Source: Clonostachys chloroleuca (lineage: Eukaryota; Ascomycota; Sordariomycetes; Hypocreales; Bionectriaceae). From it: a DNA stretch of 64,000 bases. A program made the translations under genes and the position numbers. This document shows, one piece after another, positions 10,055 through 22,726 of the stretch. Every line of letters begins with the position of its first letter. Position 1 is the first letter of the stretch. The notes below the pieces were generated by a model. It had not been told where the DNA came from, made no database searches, and worked only from the letters and a program-made list of their open reading frames with translations. The stretch is from assembly GCA_037952775.1 (NCBI GenBank), contig JBANAY010000003.1, positions 20,460,001 through 20,524,000 of the forward strand, read 5' to 3'.

Positions 10055-11629
10055 CTAGATCAGAATATTGACGGGCAAAACACGCCTCGATGAAGCGCTG
10101 ATAAGCGGGGAATGCCTAGGATCTGTTGTCTTCAGTTGCTGCTCGTGCTGGCGCTCACTCTCCTTTGTGTCCTCGTGATTATTATGTCCGATATCCGGAG
10201 ACTCTTGATTATTCGTCAATATTATTCCCGTGGCTGGCTGTCGCCAGCCGCTCGATTCGGATAGAAACCTGCCGATGAGATTCTCAATCTCTTCTTCAAA
10301 TCTCTTCCTCAGTCTCCTCTTGGTTGAAGAGGTTCGATTCTGATATAACCTGTCGATGGGATTCTCATCTTGAGCCATTACACTCACGTTCGCGTTGCTG
10401 AGTAGGGCCCGACAGAGCGAAGAATAGTCCTCTTCTTTCTCGCTTGCTGTCCCCGTGATTTGAGGCGAGGGAGGGGACCGTCTCTTCGAGGGTGAGCTTC
10501 TTCTCGTCCTCTATTTTGACCTGAATCATCCAAGTCTCCAACCCATCATCGCCCTTCTTGTTCGATGTATTATTCTTAACATACTTGTTGTCAGCCTTGT
10601 AGCTCATTTCGGCCATGAGAGCTCGGTTCAAAGCGACGTGTTAAGGTGTCTTGGAGTGTGCAGGATGCGTGGAATCAGGGCGGGTGTGATCAACGCTCGA
10701 ATCAAACTCGCTATTGATCCTCTAGCATGCTGGAAACTGCGAACGTAAAATTCCAAGATTCCGGGTTCAATCTGCGGGAGCTGAAGGTTGGGGTGAGGGG
10801 AGACGGAAAACGGGTGTCCGCTTAGGAGCATATTGAATAAAGAGAGCTACATGGACACCTTCCATGCTGTCCGGATTTATGTTATTATGAATGACAGAGT
10901 TGAAGCCCAGCACGGCTTTTTCTCCGACATACATGCCCGTGTGTTTCCCAGGCGGACATGTTTCTCAACAGCCTCTGCAACCTCGACTGAAAGCACTTCC
11001 TCGAACGGAAGCGGATAAGCCTTCTTCCCACTCAGCAGGATAACTCTTGCAAGTATCTTCGAATACTCGGCCGAATCCAATATCGGCAAACGGACGCGGA
11101 TTGTAACTCTCGATCAGCAGAGTATTATGAGCTAACTGGAGATTCAGTCGAAAGCTTGGGGAGTTATTCGCGCTGCAGAAGAGAAGCAGGTTCCTGAGAC
11201 TCTTTCTGCTCGAGATGATATCTATGTCATCGAATTTGAATCCGGGTTTATCGTCTCCCGCCGCTTGGAACATTTGGTTCCAAGGGCTGGCAGGGGCTGA
11301 TACCGATCAGTTGCACGGCCACGACGGCTTTTTCTTTCCCTCCACTCCGGGCCCAGGTGGCATAGTATCTTCCCGAATGCGAGACTCGGATTATTCGCTA
11401 GGCGCTGAGACCACCTTATCTCCTCTTCGATAATGGGAGAAGGCCGACTTTGTGGGGGAACAACAGGACAGTATCGATCACTACTAGGTGAACGATACGC
11501 ACAGCTCTCTCCTCGCTGGCTGATCCATTGTTGGCGGTGCTCGAGCTCCTTAATAGTATGCTGTAATATTTTTTGAGCCGATCTGATGCTCGCCCTCAGC
11601 CCATTTGACTGGCGCCTGCTGACGGACAA
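10055..11629 (-). pseudogene. Degenerate coding relic, fungal family often labelled 'geranylgeranyl pyrophosphate synthetase'
   Basis: Several short minus-strand ORFs in different frames line up end to end. The piece at 11273-10965 contains FKFDDIDIISSRKSLRNLL followed by SFRLNLQLAHNTLLIE. This resembles a widespread fungal protein family that is usually misnamed geranylgeranyl pyrophosphate synthetase and shows no prenyltransferase motif. Pieces upstream (RSAQKILQHTIKELEHRQQW) and downstream (10831-10628 and 10631-10365) may belong to the same ancestral gene, but the frame changes and stops cannot be removed by plausible introns. I read it as a decayed copy. The family resemblance is from memory and covers only about 60 residues. 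Confidence 0.45.
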
Positions 11630-13064
11630 CTCAGCAGGAACGAGATCGGTGAGGTAAATGGATCTTTACTATGATATTATCCATAAATTATTTTATCTGG
11701 AGGCGGGGAGGCTTATTTATATGTAGTTAGGAAGTGGTGAGGATGAGTAGTGGTGAGGAAAAACTGAGAAGGCGGGTGCAAATGCGGATATTTATACCTT
11801 TTTGGATCCTTTGTCTGCTTTCTATGTACTTGGTACACGAGACCACTTCTCAGTTTACCGAACACTACGCAACAAAGGCGTACTTTCGATGTAAGAGCCA
11901 TGACTCAAATCATAACTAGGTCGCACAGTTCATACTCTCAGTTATCGAAATTCTGTTTGGGAAACACCGTGCCCATACAGTCGGGTGTTGATTGAAAATC
12001 TAGGGTCATGTTCAAGGTTTGGAGCCGATAGTCTTGATTCAGTTCTGCACAAGGGAGGGACTATTCGCTGTCTTTGAACAACTGAAATGGAGGTCTAATT
12101 GAGTCGAGAAGTTGAGCAGACTGGTTCTCGGATCGAATCTAGACTGAGGGACATCAATATCGGGAGACATTACGATTGTTTTAATAGTATTCGGAAAGCC
12201 CGGCCGTTTATATGAGCTCGGAAACACAACATATGATATCAAACTATACAAGTGAGTATTATATACTGGAATCCGAAACAGATTAAGCGATTGTGTTAAG
12301 TCGTTTTTGATCAATCTTTGTTTCCAAAAATCTGTCGGGATGGTCTTGATGTCAACTCGAAGCTTGTTGAAACATCTTACCCTATAGGATGAAATTGCGA
12401 TTTGACATCTTGATATCGGAGCCGCTGAGATGAACCTAGATGAGAAACACAATTAATATCATCTATCCAACCTTGGCTTCAGATTTGCATTGATACAAAC
12501 TTAAAAGTTAATCAGTGCTTCAACTTCGCATGGTCCGAGATCGATCCAGTAATTTTGATGGCCTCGCAGAATGTCGTTCGGCAGTAGTTTCTTACAAGTT
12601 TTTATTTGTCATTTAAGAAAAGAAAAGAATATAGATTAACATATACAGCTGTAAGGGAAACATCTCAGGTTATCATTTTAATCATTAAGCTAAGGGATAT
12701 GCTTCATATTGATGCTATGCTATTTAAGATTGCGCGCTCGCTCCAAATCCAAATTACGAACACCAATACCATTGCGGTTGAACCCGCCTAGAAGGCGAAT
12801 TTTTGCCTTGTCTCTACGGAGACCAAGAGCTATCCCCCTGTGAAGATACTTTGTTACCAGATCAATTTTGACCTATGACTGAAATCATGTACCCCGATAC
12901 CTAAACGCCAGGCTTGACCTGAACAGAGCAATTTAATCGTTACTAAGAGAAAAAGGAAAATAGGAATAAAGAAAGCCGTGAGGTAAGGTCAGAACAAGAA
13001 ACCCCTGTAGTATTCTAAGTTTTGTTGTACCCTTCCATCAAAGAAAATCGTTCCGAACCAAGGC
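11630..13064. other. AT-rich intergenic region
   Basis: About 1.4 kb, noticeably richer in A and T than the flanks around 12300-12780. The longest ORF (137 residues, minus, 12452-12039) has no recognisable motif and ordinary noncoding composition. I see nothing functional. Confidence 0.5.
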
Positions 13065-14892
13065 TTAGACAGCTGTTGCCCATTCAACAGTCTCGAGAGC
13101 GAGCATGACTAAAATGAGAGTAGACGGCAAAATCCTATAGTCAAAGGTCAGTCAGTTATATCCATATTTGAGGGTAGTCGTGATGAACTTGTTTAAACGT
13201 ACCAAACAACATAGCTCTGGAACAGAATCTTGCCCATGGTCTTCTCGTACACGTTGTTGATTTGGCAAATCTGAGCGAGCTGCAGAGCACTAGGTGCACC
13301 GGACAGCAAGAAGCATACAATAACAAAGATGGGATCGTCCAAAATACTGATTGGCAGGTACTTTGCTATGAGGGCAAGGATAGGCGCCATGATCATAGTA
13401 GGCAGAAGCATTCGGCTGATGAGGGAAGCAATTAGCAGCTTCTTGCCAATCTTCTCCTCCTCTGGGTCGAATTCTTCATCGTGGGCGGCCGTATTGCGTG
13501 CCAGGTTAGCTCCCAATACAACCAAGATCAAGGGTACAGCAACATTTCCGTTAGATCTGATCGCACTTGTGACACTGTTTTGCACAAAGGAACCCTCTTG
13601 GAAGAAGAGCCTTTGTAAAGCGGGGACCGACGCGACGATAATGGCACAAATCATTGCCCAGAGAGGCGGGTTCATGAACTCCCAGATGAAGTTGTTGAAC
13701 CTGACTGCTGCGGACTTCAAAGACGAGAAAATCTTCTGAACCGGCCTAGGAGACCGAGAATAGATGTGGCTAAAGAAATCAGAAGTGGCTCTCTTCACTT
13801 GGGTTGACTTTTTGTGCATCCATTGCCTGACACTGGAGGCAGGTTCTTCGACAACTTCGTTGTTGGGGTTCACAACACGAACGTGAGGGATAGACAAGTG
13901 ATCGTCGGACTCATCAGTGCTGGAAGGATCATCACGGTAGGGCTGAACCTTGTGAGCCGCCTTTCCCTTGGGGTCATCGTTATCAACTAAATCCACAAGC
14001 GTAGCTCTTGAGGCACTGGCGATCGGGGTTCGGCCCGCCGGGTCGTAGTGTCGCGAATCATTGCTGCACGTATCCTCGTCTTCGGTGTCGCCGTCCAGAC
14101 CATCGATGAGTGGTCGGGTTTCGTTGTCATGCGCCAGGCATGGACGGCCTCCTTCCTCGGTAACATGATCCTGATACTCGTCATATTTATCCTTGGGAGC
14201 CAAAAGGACATGGTAACCCCAGCTCCATCGAACCAGCTGACCGAGCTGCTGGAATATCAAAAGGTAGAGGATGCCACGAGCGGCAACCTCGTCGTCGTTA
14301 TCCCCGGGTATCCTGTCCCAATGCAAGCCTTTCAAGGTGGCCGATAGCGAGATAACGAGAGAGATAGGCAACGAGTTCGAATTTCCGAATACGCTCATGG
14401 CAGTAATAAAGTTGGAAGCCCGTTTGTTGAATCGGAAGAGCTTGGCGACGACCCTGGCAACGAGCCATGATACTAATGTCTGGACGACAAAGATAGCAGG
14501 GATAATGGCGAGATCGGAGAGCTTCTTGGCATTAAGCTGGGATGCGAGCTTCGTGAAGACTAGGGACAAGAGTTGTTAGCTGGAGATCGGCGGGGTCGCA
14601 ACGGGGAGCGCATCGTACTTAGGCAGGGCGTAAACAACATAACATTGAGATTGGCGAGAAACTTTTGCTTGTCGGCATCGAAGTGGCCAAGTCGGGCGAC
14701 GATATACCCGGGCAGACTGACGCACACGACCTCGAGGACGGCGGAAAAGACGAGGAGGCAGAGATTGGGGAGCGACGGATGCGAATCGTGGGTGTTCTGG
14801 AAGCTGCGGAAGGGGAGCTCGTGCGCGGACTGGGCGAGATCTTGGTATCGGAAGGATGTCGGCGCAGTGAAGGCGCCGCCATTGGAAGCCAT
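13065..14892 (-). CDS. PIN-like auxin efflux carrier family membrane transporter
   Basis: Three exons, 14892-14619, 14559-13203 and 13134-13065, give 566 residues. The last 23 residues (WILPSTLILVMLALETVEWA and on to TAV) come from the short third exon, which is easy to miss because the second exon stays open for a few codons past its donor. The fold is two hydrophobic blocks joined by a long polar cytosolic loop (about residues 210-350) rich in D, E and S. The N-terminal block includes LFTPCLIFTKLASQL, joined across intron 1, and NSLPISLVISL; the C-terminal block includes VPLILVVLGANLARNT. This is the typical architecture of fungal endoplasmic-reticulum auxin efflux carrier-like proteins. 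Its substrate in fungi is unknown. No clear link with the neighbouring genes. Confidence 0.93.
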
Positions 14893-16361
14893 CACGGACG
14901 AGAAGCAGGCGATTGACCTTGCGGGTGAAGCGAAGATTGATGGCGATGGGAGGTTTGGAAGTGTCGGAGGTTGAAGAAGAAAAGGGAAGTGGTCCAAGGC
15001 CTGGCCAGCAAGGTGAATGGGCCAAGGCCGCCAAGCGCACAAAGGCGATGAGACAGTGGACAGTGTAGTTCCAGGCCCCCTGCAAGCTTCGTGGGTATCA
15101 GTTAGGCACCACGCCGGCTTCCTGGGCAGGCATGTGGGTGGTAGAAGCAGGTACTGAGGCTGTCGTGTGCAAATCAGGCAGTGGGGGGCGCTTGCTAAAA
15201 CCCTGCAGGAGGTACGGGCGATAAGCTCTGGGTCGCGCAGTACTTGCAGGTACCTACACTTGTGTCTGCGCGTTTCAGTGCCCGACACGTGGGCCGCTGC
15301 CCCCTCGGATAGGTGCTGGGCCAGGCCATTAAGCTCCGGCTGGTTTGCCATCCCCGCAGCTGGCAAAAAGCAAATCGCCCCCTGGCCACTCACCGCGCGG
15401 TAGCGACCAGCCGGGCGCAGGTCGTGGAAGTCTGATTTTGCCTCCAGGTCAATGGGCTGTGCCAGGACGACACCTGTTATGTTGTCTCAGCGCAGCAAAC
15501 GAGGCGTGCAAACTCTACTGTACATTGGCCCCTGCCAGACCCTTGCCAATTAAATTACCTTATCAGCGCGTGGGCCCAAATGCATCACAAATTCCCAACG
15601 GTGGTGCCGCACAGCGGAAAGAGTGGAGTTTGCACAGCTCTTCATTGATTGCATTTGGTGACGTTATCCAGCAGGAATCCGGCGCCATTCGTCATAGACA
15701 GTCGCCCATTACCCAACGGAGGCCTGTCCCCGTGTCGTGCCACCATCTCGATCGTGAGCAGCTTCGTCAGGGCATTGCAAACCACGTTTATGCCTGTATT
15801 TGTCCAACGCGAATCCGCGTCATAGACTCTCTGCGCCATCGCCCCCATCGCAACTCTCCTTTGATGCCGATTGCAGGCAAAACAAGCATCCGTTATTGCT
15901 TGTCGGAGGCCTCTTGCATGGTGTGGGCCAGTGCCAGGCCTTGTCTGACGGCTTTGCCTCTTCATGGACTTGTGTGCAACATCAAAATCGATTCATTGGC
16001 GATTCCTCCAGGATACAGGAATGAAATGTGCCCACTTTTTAGAGTTGCAGGCTGTTTCGAGCTGAAGCTGGAAGCATCCATCTACTTTATTTCATGTCCA
16101 AGAGGAATTAACCGAGCCTCTGACCACCCTCAAGCAACAGGCCGTAGATGTTGCATAGCTGATATACCGTCAGCTCGGAAACCGGACACGTCACAAAGCA
16201 AAGAAGTCCTCCGAAGAAATTACTTCTCTGCTACACTGACCGATCCCGAATCCGTCAGCATCCTGAACATTAATACCAATATGTATTTGGGATATCATAG
16301 GACGGGCTATATGTCTAAGCTGAGCCCCAAAAAAGAAACATTCGGGATCAAACTAATTCCA
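14893..16361. other. Intergenic region containing a long unsupported ORF
   Basis: This interval holds the PIN-like gene's upstream region and the 3' side of the oxygenase gene. A plus-strand frame stays open for 396 codons (15345-16535), running antisense into the oxygenase's last exon. It has no recognisable domain and is rich in R, P, S and C, so I do not call it a gene. Confidence 0.5.
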
Positions 16362-17328
16362 TCATACAGCATCTGGGGCAGGATCTTCTACCCATTTATA
16401 CAGAACGTCCATCCGTACGGTGAACTTCTGCCCCTGCTTCACCTTGGCGCCTTCATGGAGCAGCCGCTTATGCTGGAAGATGAGAACACTCCCTCCCTTG
16501 GGATTGATATCAATTCGACGCTCCCGGTCTCTTGACAAGAACCCGGTGGCACCGCCTACAAGTTCGCTGCCTGGGGACGCCTCTGCCGAATCATTCAGAT
16601 AAAGGTGTACCGTATACTGGGTTTGGAACATGTTGCCATCCTCCTCGTACGAGACTGCTCCATCGACGTGAGCTACAAGCAGCATGTCAGCCGTGGTCAA
16701 CATATACATGTGATGAGAAAGATGACGAGATAAGCCGGTAGGAATATTGCAACTTACGCTTGAAGAATTGACCGGGCGAATACCTAAGGAATCTCATCCT
16801 CTTATTGACGCGGCTCAGCTCCCATTGGCCTGCTGGCCGTCCCAGAGGCCCATAGCCATCATCGCTCCTCACAACAGCGAGCTGCTCGGCGAGGCCTTCA
16901 GCCCGGCAGCACCGCTCCCAAATGCGATCCGTCAGCTCCTGTCGGTCCCATACGATCCTGTCGCTTTCTCTGTACCCGGGCGCGGGACCCTCCAGGCCGG
17001 GGGCGACAGCGATCATTGCGGGCCGCCATGGACCCTGGTTGGGATCATCCTCTGAGGCGGGCAGTACCGACTCCTCGGCCAATCGAATCAACTGGGCGCA
17101 TTCCTCTGGTGACACGACGTTGTCCAACGTGACGGCATAGCATTTCGCATATTCGGGAACGTCGGATGTGGCGAAGGGGACAGGGGTACACGTAACTGGC
17201 TTCTCTGGCGGGCCGCGCAGGAAGTCGTCGGGGATGGGAATGTCCTTCGACTCGTAGGTGACGGCGCGAGGCTGCATGGACTGCGCCTTGCGGATAGGCG
17301 CCTGGGAAGTGGATAAATATTGACCCAT
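16362..17328 (-). CDS. 2-oxoglutarate/Fe(II)-dependent dioxygenase, prolyl 4-hydroxylase type
   Basis: Two exons, 17328-16758 and 16672-16362 (85-base intron), give 293 residues. The splice builds the first part of the iron site: FFK joined to PHVDG gives the H192-x-D194 pair. The distal iron ligand is H263 in RLLHEGAKVKQG, and a basic residue a few positions on (K273 or R277) would bind 2-oxoglutarate. RMRFLRYSPGQFF before the splice and QYTVHLYLND after it are typical of the P4Hc fold. The enzyme would hydroxylate a protein or small-molecule substrate while decarboxylating 2-oxoglutarate. The start chosen is the second in-frame ATG; a longer form from 17355 (ten more residues including a HH pair) is possible. 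No signal peptide is visible, so a cytosolic or nuclear role is likely. Confidence 0.9.
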
Positions 17329-18606
17329 ATTGTGATGTCTTTGGTAATGTTTCAATCTGTAATCATGCTGAGGGCTTTTTACTCGATGAACAGAGGGAGC
17401 TTGTAGGCTTATTTATTAGTGGTGCAAACAGATGACAATGGAACAAAAAGGACACATCAACAATTGACCAAGTCTGTCTAATTGATGTTCATTTCATTTA
17501 GTTGTTGCTGCCTGTCTACTAGTGCTCTTGGTGGCTGTGGCTGTGTATGCTCAGCCCTCGATGACTCAACCAGCTGAGAATGCAAGGTGGTCACTGCTAG
17601 CATCATAAGCAATAAGCGTTCAGCAGTGAATGAATTGAAGATTGTGCAATATGGAAAATTTAGTTTTGTAGTAAAAAAGGGGAGCTGGATGAGCTTTCTG
17701 TGAACTTGGCTGGTTCGGCTGGCAGTTGGTGAATGGATAGTCCTGCGTGGTAAAGTTAGAACCCAATACGTGACAACTTCACTTGCTTTTAACAGCTTGA
17801 ACAAAATAATTCAAGGCTCTCAGCGCCTTGAAACTCTTACTCGGACTTAACCAAGCATTATCTCTAACTAACTCTTGAAAACAGGGAACGAGAGTATGAC
17901 AGGAAAAATAGATGGCATAGAGATAGCAAGGGTAGGATCAGGAGGCTCACAGGTGCCCAGAATTACCAACGGCAAACACAACCCAGAATGGTGGTAGCCT
18001 GGATTCCAGAGAAAACACTTGGGGAGAGGTTATCAAATAAAGCATAGATCTGGTAAGCTTTCTTGAATTTAAAAATTTAGATGTGTACATGTATAATTCG
18101 GTGCGGTATAGAAACTGAAATGGCAAGCAAAAGCCGAAGTAGCACAGTCTCGAGAATCGTCGAAAGCATAAACACCAAATATTCAATGTTGAAGAGGTCT
18201 CTCATTCATTGTGTTGAGTTGTTGGGTCTGACATCTTCTTCTCTTGTTTTAACTTTCTATCAAAATCTCTCCGGAAGAGGTCTCTCAGATGGCATGAATT
18301 CATAAATAGCCTTCGGATGACCACCTCTAAGGACATAATCTTCTGTCTTTTTTTTAAAAAAAAAAATTTTAAAAATTCGACAACCCGCAAGCCCCTTTGA
18401 ATTCTTCACATTAGCGCAAAGGTCTGACCTTGATGCATAATCTCTCATGCGTAATTCGCTACTCGATTCCTATCATAAGGGAGGGTTAGCAAGTCGCGAT
18501 GGCTCGAAACACAACAACAAATAAGTAACAGATAAATATTTATGGTCATTCAACATCACGATAAATTTTTGCTACCTAATCTGCAGTTCGTAGTCCCGAA
18601 GAGACA
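17329..18606. other. Intergenic region with A/T tracts
   Basis: About 1.3 kb without a supported gene. A T8-A11-T4-A5 block at about 18347-18376 is a strong low-complexity tract. The region separates the promoter of the oxygenase from the 3' end of the malic enzyme gene. The small ORFs show no motif. Confidence 0.5.
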
Positions 18607-20657
18607 TTAACAAAGAGAGCACAGAGGATCATACACTCTGTCCTTGATATACGCATCCAGAACCGCATCACCCTGTTGGTCCCATAAGTTCCATTGCGAG
18701 TTCTCCAACTTGGAAACACCACCTCGGCGAGCCGACTTCATTACTTCCCGGGCAATAACTATGCTTGTCTCTCTCACGCGATCAATGCGTGGATAGATGA
18801 GACCAATTTCCCTCTCCTCTTTATTCACAGAATCCGCCAGCGCAACAGCAGCGGTATAAACCATGTCGTCCGTGACACGCGAGGCCTTGGACAGAATCGT
18901 GCCGAGGCCCAGGCCTGGGAACACGTAGACGTTGTTACCCTGGTTGGGATAGTAAGTCACAGCCCCTTTGCCATCACCAAAGTCGACCTGTTCTTCAGCA
19001 AACGGAGAGCCAGAAGCGAAAATGACAGACCCGTCAGTCCACTTGACAGCCTCTTCAAAGGTACACTCGGCCTTTGTCAGAGGGTTACTGAGAGGGAAGA
19101 GAATAGGCCTTCTGTCCTGGCCAGCCTCCTTGACTGAAGCAGTGAGAGCCCTTACCACACGTTCATCGAAGATGCCATAGGTTGCTGCGAGTCCAACCAG
19201 GGCACTTGGCTTGACGTACTTGATCACCTCCTCCAGTGTCTTGAATTGTTGGCCAGCATTATCTTGGCGAGCGAAATATTTCTTGTGCTCGGCCAGCTTG
19301 TCAGGTCGGTCTGCTGTGACGAGCCCCTTGGTATCCACAAGCCAGAACTTGTTGCGAGCCTCGTCTTCACTCAGGCCGCGTCGAACGTAGTATTCCACCA
19401 GCTGCTTGGCCACACCCACACCCGCGGAGCCTGCTCCCATAAACACCAGTCTTTGCTCTTCGAGGGGGACTCCGGATCGATCGACTGCGCCAATGTAACT
19501 ATTGTACACTGTCAGCACAGTATGGTAGAGACAAGAATTGGATTGCTTACCCTCCAAGCACCACGGATCCAGTACCCTGGATGTCGTCGTTGAAACAAGT
19601 ATATTGATCGCGGTACCGATCCAAGTAGCCGAACGCCTTGGTGTTCTCAAAATCTTCGAATTGGATGACCATATCAGGCCATGTCTCATGTGCTGCTTGC
19701 ATGAACTCGTCTGCCAACGCTTGTTGCTCGCTTGGTGACACTCTTTGTTGTCGTAGGCCAAGGTAGTGCGGGTCATTCAGATTCTTCTCGTTGCTAGTTC
19801 CGGTATCCAGGATGACGGGAAGGGTCTTTTGCGGGTTGATGCCGGCTGCGGCGGTATACAGAGCCAGCTTTCCAACCTGTACACAAGAGAGTTAGTTCAA
19901 TGGACTTGGGGGTGAGTAGATATATGCACTTGGGGCGCTGGTGACAGTTTAAACTTACAGCAATTCCTACTCCATTGAAGCCCAGGTCGCCAAGTCCAAG
20001 GATGCGTGAACCATCAGTCACAACACAGATTTCGGGACTCTCGTGAGGCCAATTTTGTAATATCTCCTTGACGGATCCTCTGTGGTTGATAGAGATATGG
20101 AGAGCCTCCGGTCTCGTGTACAAGGCAGAGTATTGCAAGCAAACATCGCCGATGGTTGGGGTATAAACGAGGGGCATCAATTGTCTGACATTGTCCATAA
20201 GGAGACGGTAAAATAGGTCAACATTATAGCTCTTAATACTTGAAAGATACAGATATTTGTCGATATCTGTCTGTCTCGAGTCGATCATCGCCATTGATCG
20301 GGATGCCTGTGTCTTTAGGCTCTCTGTGACATGTGGGAGGAGGCCGGTGAGGTTCTTGTTCGTGCGTTCTTCATTCGTATGGGACAGTCCTAGGCAGGGA
20401 ACCAGTTAGCCACATGTCACTAACCCTCATATAGCTAATACATAGGAGACAGGCCTACCTTTGTTAAGGAAAGGGGCACGCATCATGTGCTGGGCGTTGA
20501 AGAGAGCAAGTCCCTGCTCCAGAATCTCCTTGACGGCTTCTTGTTGTAGAGCATCGTTGTCTAGTGGAATTGCTATGGAATCTGAGGTGGCTTTTAGGGA
20601 TAGAGCCGAAGGAGTAGAATACTCCTGGGTGAGCGAAAGTGGGCGAGGACAATGCAT
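18607..20657 (-). CDS. NAD-dependent malic enzyme
   Basis: Four exons, 20657-20459, 20389-19959, 19876-19551 and 19498-18607, give 615 residues with intact phases. The enzyme oxidatively decarboxylates malate to pyruvate. Family marks in order are MPLVYTPTIGDVCLQYS with the catalytic tyrosine, ILGLGDLGFNGVGIAVGKLA joined across intron 2, the metal-binding FNDDIQGTGSVVLGG segment whose last glycine is completed by intron 3, and the nucleotide-binding FMGAGSAGVGVA. The C-terminal third carries PLSNP and YPNQGNNVYVFPGLGLG. The N-terminus is short and not strikingly basic, so mitochondrial import is uncertain, although fungal members are usually mitochondrial. The first true ATG is at 20657. A 19-base palindrome with CCCC and GGGG arms lies about 150 bases upstream. 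Confidence 0.95.
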
Positions 20658-20803
20658 TTTGGATATCAATTTGAGACGCAGATTACAACAAACTACTGGT
20701 ATCGATTAAAGAGAAATGAAAAAAGGGTGAAAAAGGCTGGACCTCTTGTTCCCTTTTATCAATCGACTCTAAGTCCCTAGAGAGCCACATGAAAGAGCTA
20801 TGT

Positions 20804-20822
20804 CATTCCCCATGGGGGAATG
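20804..20822. promoter_or_regulatory. Palindrome upstream of malic enzyme gene
   Basis: CATTCCCC and GGGGAATG form a perfect 8-base inverted repeat around ATG. It lies 147-165 bases before the malic enzyme start, on the promoter side. The GGGG core resembles part of carbon-catabolite (CreA/Mig1-like) sites, but the match is loose. Confidence 0.35.
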
Positions 20823-22726
20823 TCTGCCGAGATTACCCGACCATGGATGAATGGCATTGAGGATCGCCAACCACATGTGAGCAAAGGCAGTTAGGGCCAT
20901 GTCGTGATGGATGAACTGTGACTAACACTAGCAGAATAATCAATAACTCTGTTGTTTTGGTGTCGTTTAGAGGAGTCATCAATGGATGCAAGACGTTGAA
21001 GCCCCCTTCCGCCGGAACGAGAAATAATCGGGGGCCGGGCGAGCGGAGTAAGACCGGACATGGTCTCTCGGGGAGTTTCGCCGAACGGCAGCTGGTTTCA
21101 GTCTCCTGTGAACTACATAATGTATGTGAAATCGATCTAATCTCTGGGCGATCTAGATGGTTTCACCCTGGCCAATTGGCCCAGCGTGGGAAAGATCACA
21201 TGCCGGAGTTCGGGGTGTCGGAGAATCGCCGACTTATGCATCATGCTTCGGGTTTACCCGCCACATGTGAGATTCACTCCCCGCGATACCTAGGCATCTC
21301 CAGCCCCGACTGACAAGCGCTGTCCAAAGAAAGCCAATTGTGTGAGCCCAGATCTTATCCCATTGTAGGAAGTAGAAGGTCTTCCCCGGCCTCTCGGAAG
21401 ATGACGGCTGAGGTTGCTTATCGTGGGGAGGCTAAGCCCAAGATTGGTAAGGAATGTCAATAATGAGAGCACGGAGATATTTCGCTGTGAGATGGTGTGT
21501 CCAATAATGCGGGGGAACCCCAGTCAATCATGTTACTGTGATCTTAGTTCATCTGCTAATTGTCAAGGTCCAGATTCCCCCCGATTCATCAACGGCCGGC
21601 ACTAGACTTTCTTGGATGTCGCGTGCGTTCTCGTCAAACTAGCTTGAAAGCTTAGCCAGCAAACTTCCATCCGTCCTAAAGCAGGAGCATGACTCATACA
21701 AGGATGATTGTTTCTCATTCAAGCTGCCCCATTCTCCGATCCAGGAAGAATGTTGAAGACAATGACTCATTGGAAACGATCCATTTATGAGGCAAGGGGT
21801 AATAACTGAAAATTCCACATTCGCATCCAATAAGCACTTCAGAGTGCCCATCCTATGTAGGTAATTTGACACATGGAGAGCTCCTCGGTTACACTATGAA
21901 GTGGATCTGGCTCCGGGGCAGGGTCTAAGAAGTGGTTAGGCAGGATTCAGCTTCATTCATCCATCATTGCTCTATATATATTTTTATAGCCGAGGCCTTC
22001 ATCTTCGTGGCCCGCTCCCTGAAGTAGACAGCGGATAATTTTGCCTTCTAACGTCCACTGCATGAGACTCTAGGAGCTTGCTCTGAACAACCGACCATTG
22101 CTTTCTTTGTATTCAGTGAACTTTGCCAGGTCAAGTTCGGCGGTACAAGCCAGTTGGAAAGCATGAAGCCATCTCAATAGACACGCCTAAACTCATTTCC
22201 CCTTCACTTTGATGTCAATTCGTTCTCTATTTGGGCGGCACACTCATTTCTCAGCGCATACCAAAGCCAAATGGACGACACGGTGGATTTGAGCAGCAAG
22301 TAAGTATGATCTGTCAGTGACCCTAGTCTTCATAGATACCTACGTATACTTTGAGTGTGATATGGCTGCCAACCGCCGTTGCTCATCCATAGCTGTAAAT
22401 ATCCAGGGTGAAAATGAAAAAGGTGACCTGCAGTGTTACAACTAATCAACTTCGAGTCTGCTCAACTAGTGTTGATCTTTCCCTTCCTGCAAAGCGAAGC
22501 TGAAAGCTGCCAGTGAGATCGCTCTGGGATGTCATGCCAATTGAGGACAAGTTTAGTCTTAGAATTAGTGAAACTCTCCAGAATAAATTCTAGAGGGAAA
22601 TCTCGTTTAATGACGTGACCCTTTGCTATGTTAATCTACTACCAGACAAAACCGATCCATCGGGGGACAGATGCGCTTTTGCTAAGCCTTGATATAACTA
22701 GAGTTCGACCTTAACCTTCATCAATT
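20823..22726. other. Intergenic region before the tRNA
   Basis: About 1.9 kb with no ORF that looks coding on either strand. AT-rich segments alternate with ordinary sequence. I see no transposon ends or repeats here. Confidence 0.5.

Noticed and set aside
12039..12452. 137-codon minus-strand ORF
   Set aside because: It lies in AT-rich sequence, with no motif and no coding-like codon pattern.
14560..15393. Minus-strand ORF of 277 codons as the start of the PIN-like transporter
   Set aside because: The part before 14892 has no membrane or family character, and the MASNGG start fits the transporter's N-terminus.
18607..19776. One continuous 389-codon minus-strand ORF as the whole malic enzyme C-terminal exon
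   Set aside because: Its first part reads through an intron and part of the preceding exon in a wrong frame. Splicing at 19498/19551 restores the family sequence on both sides.
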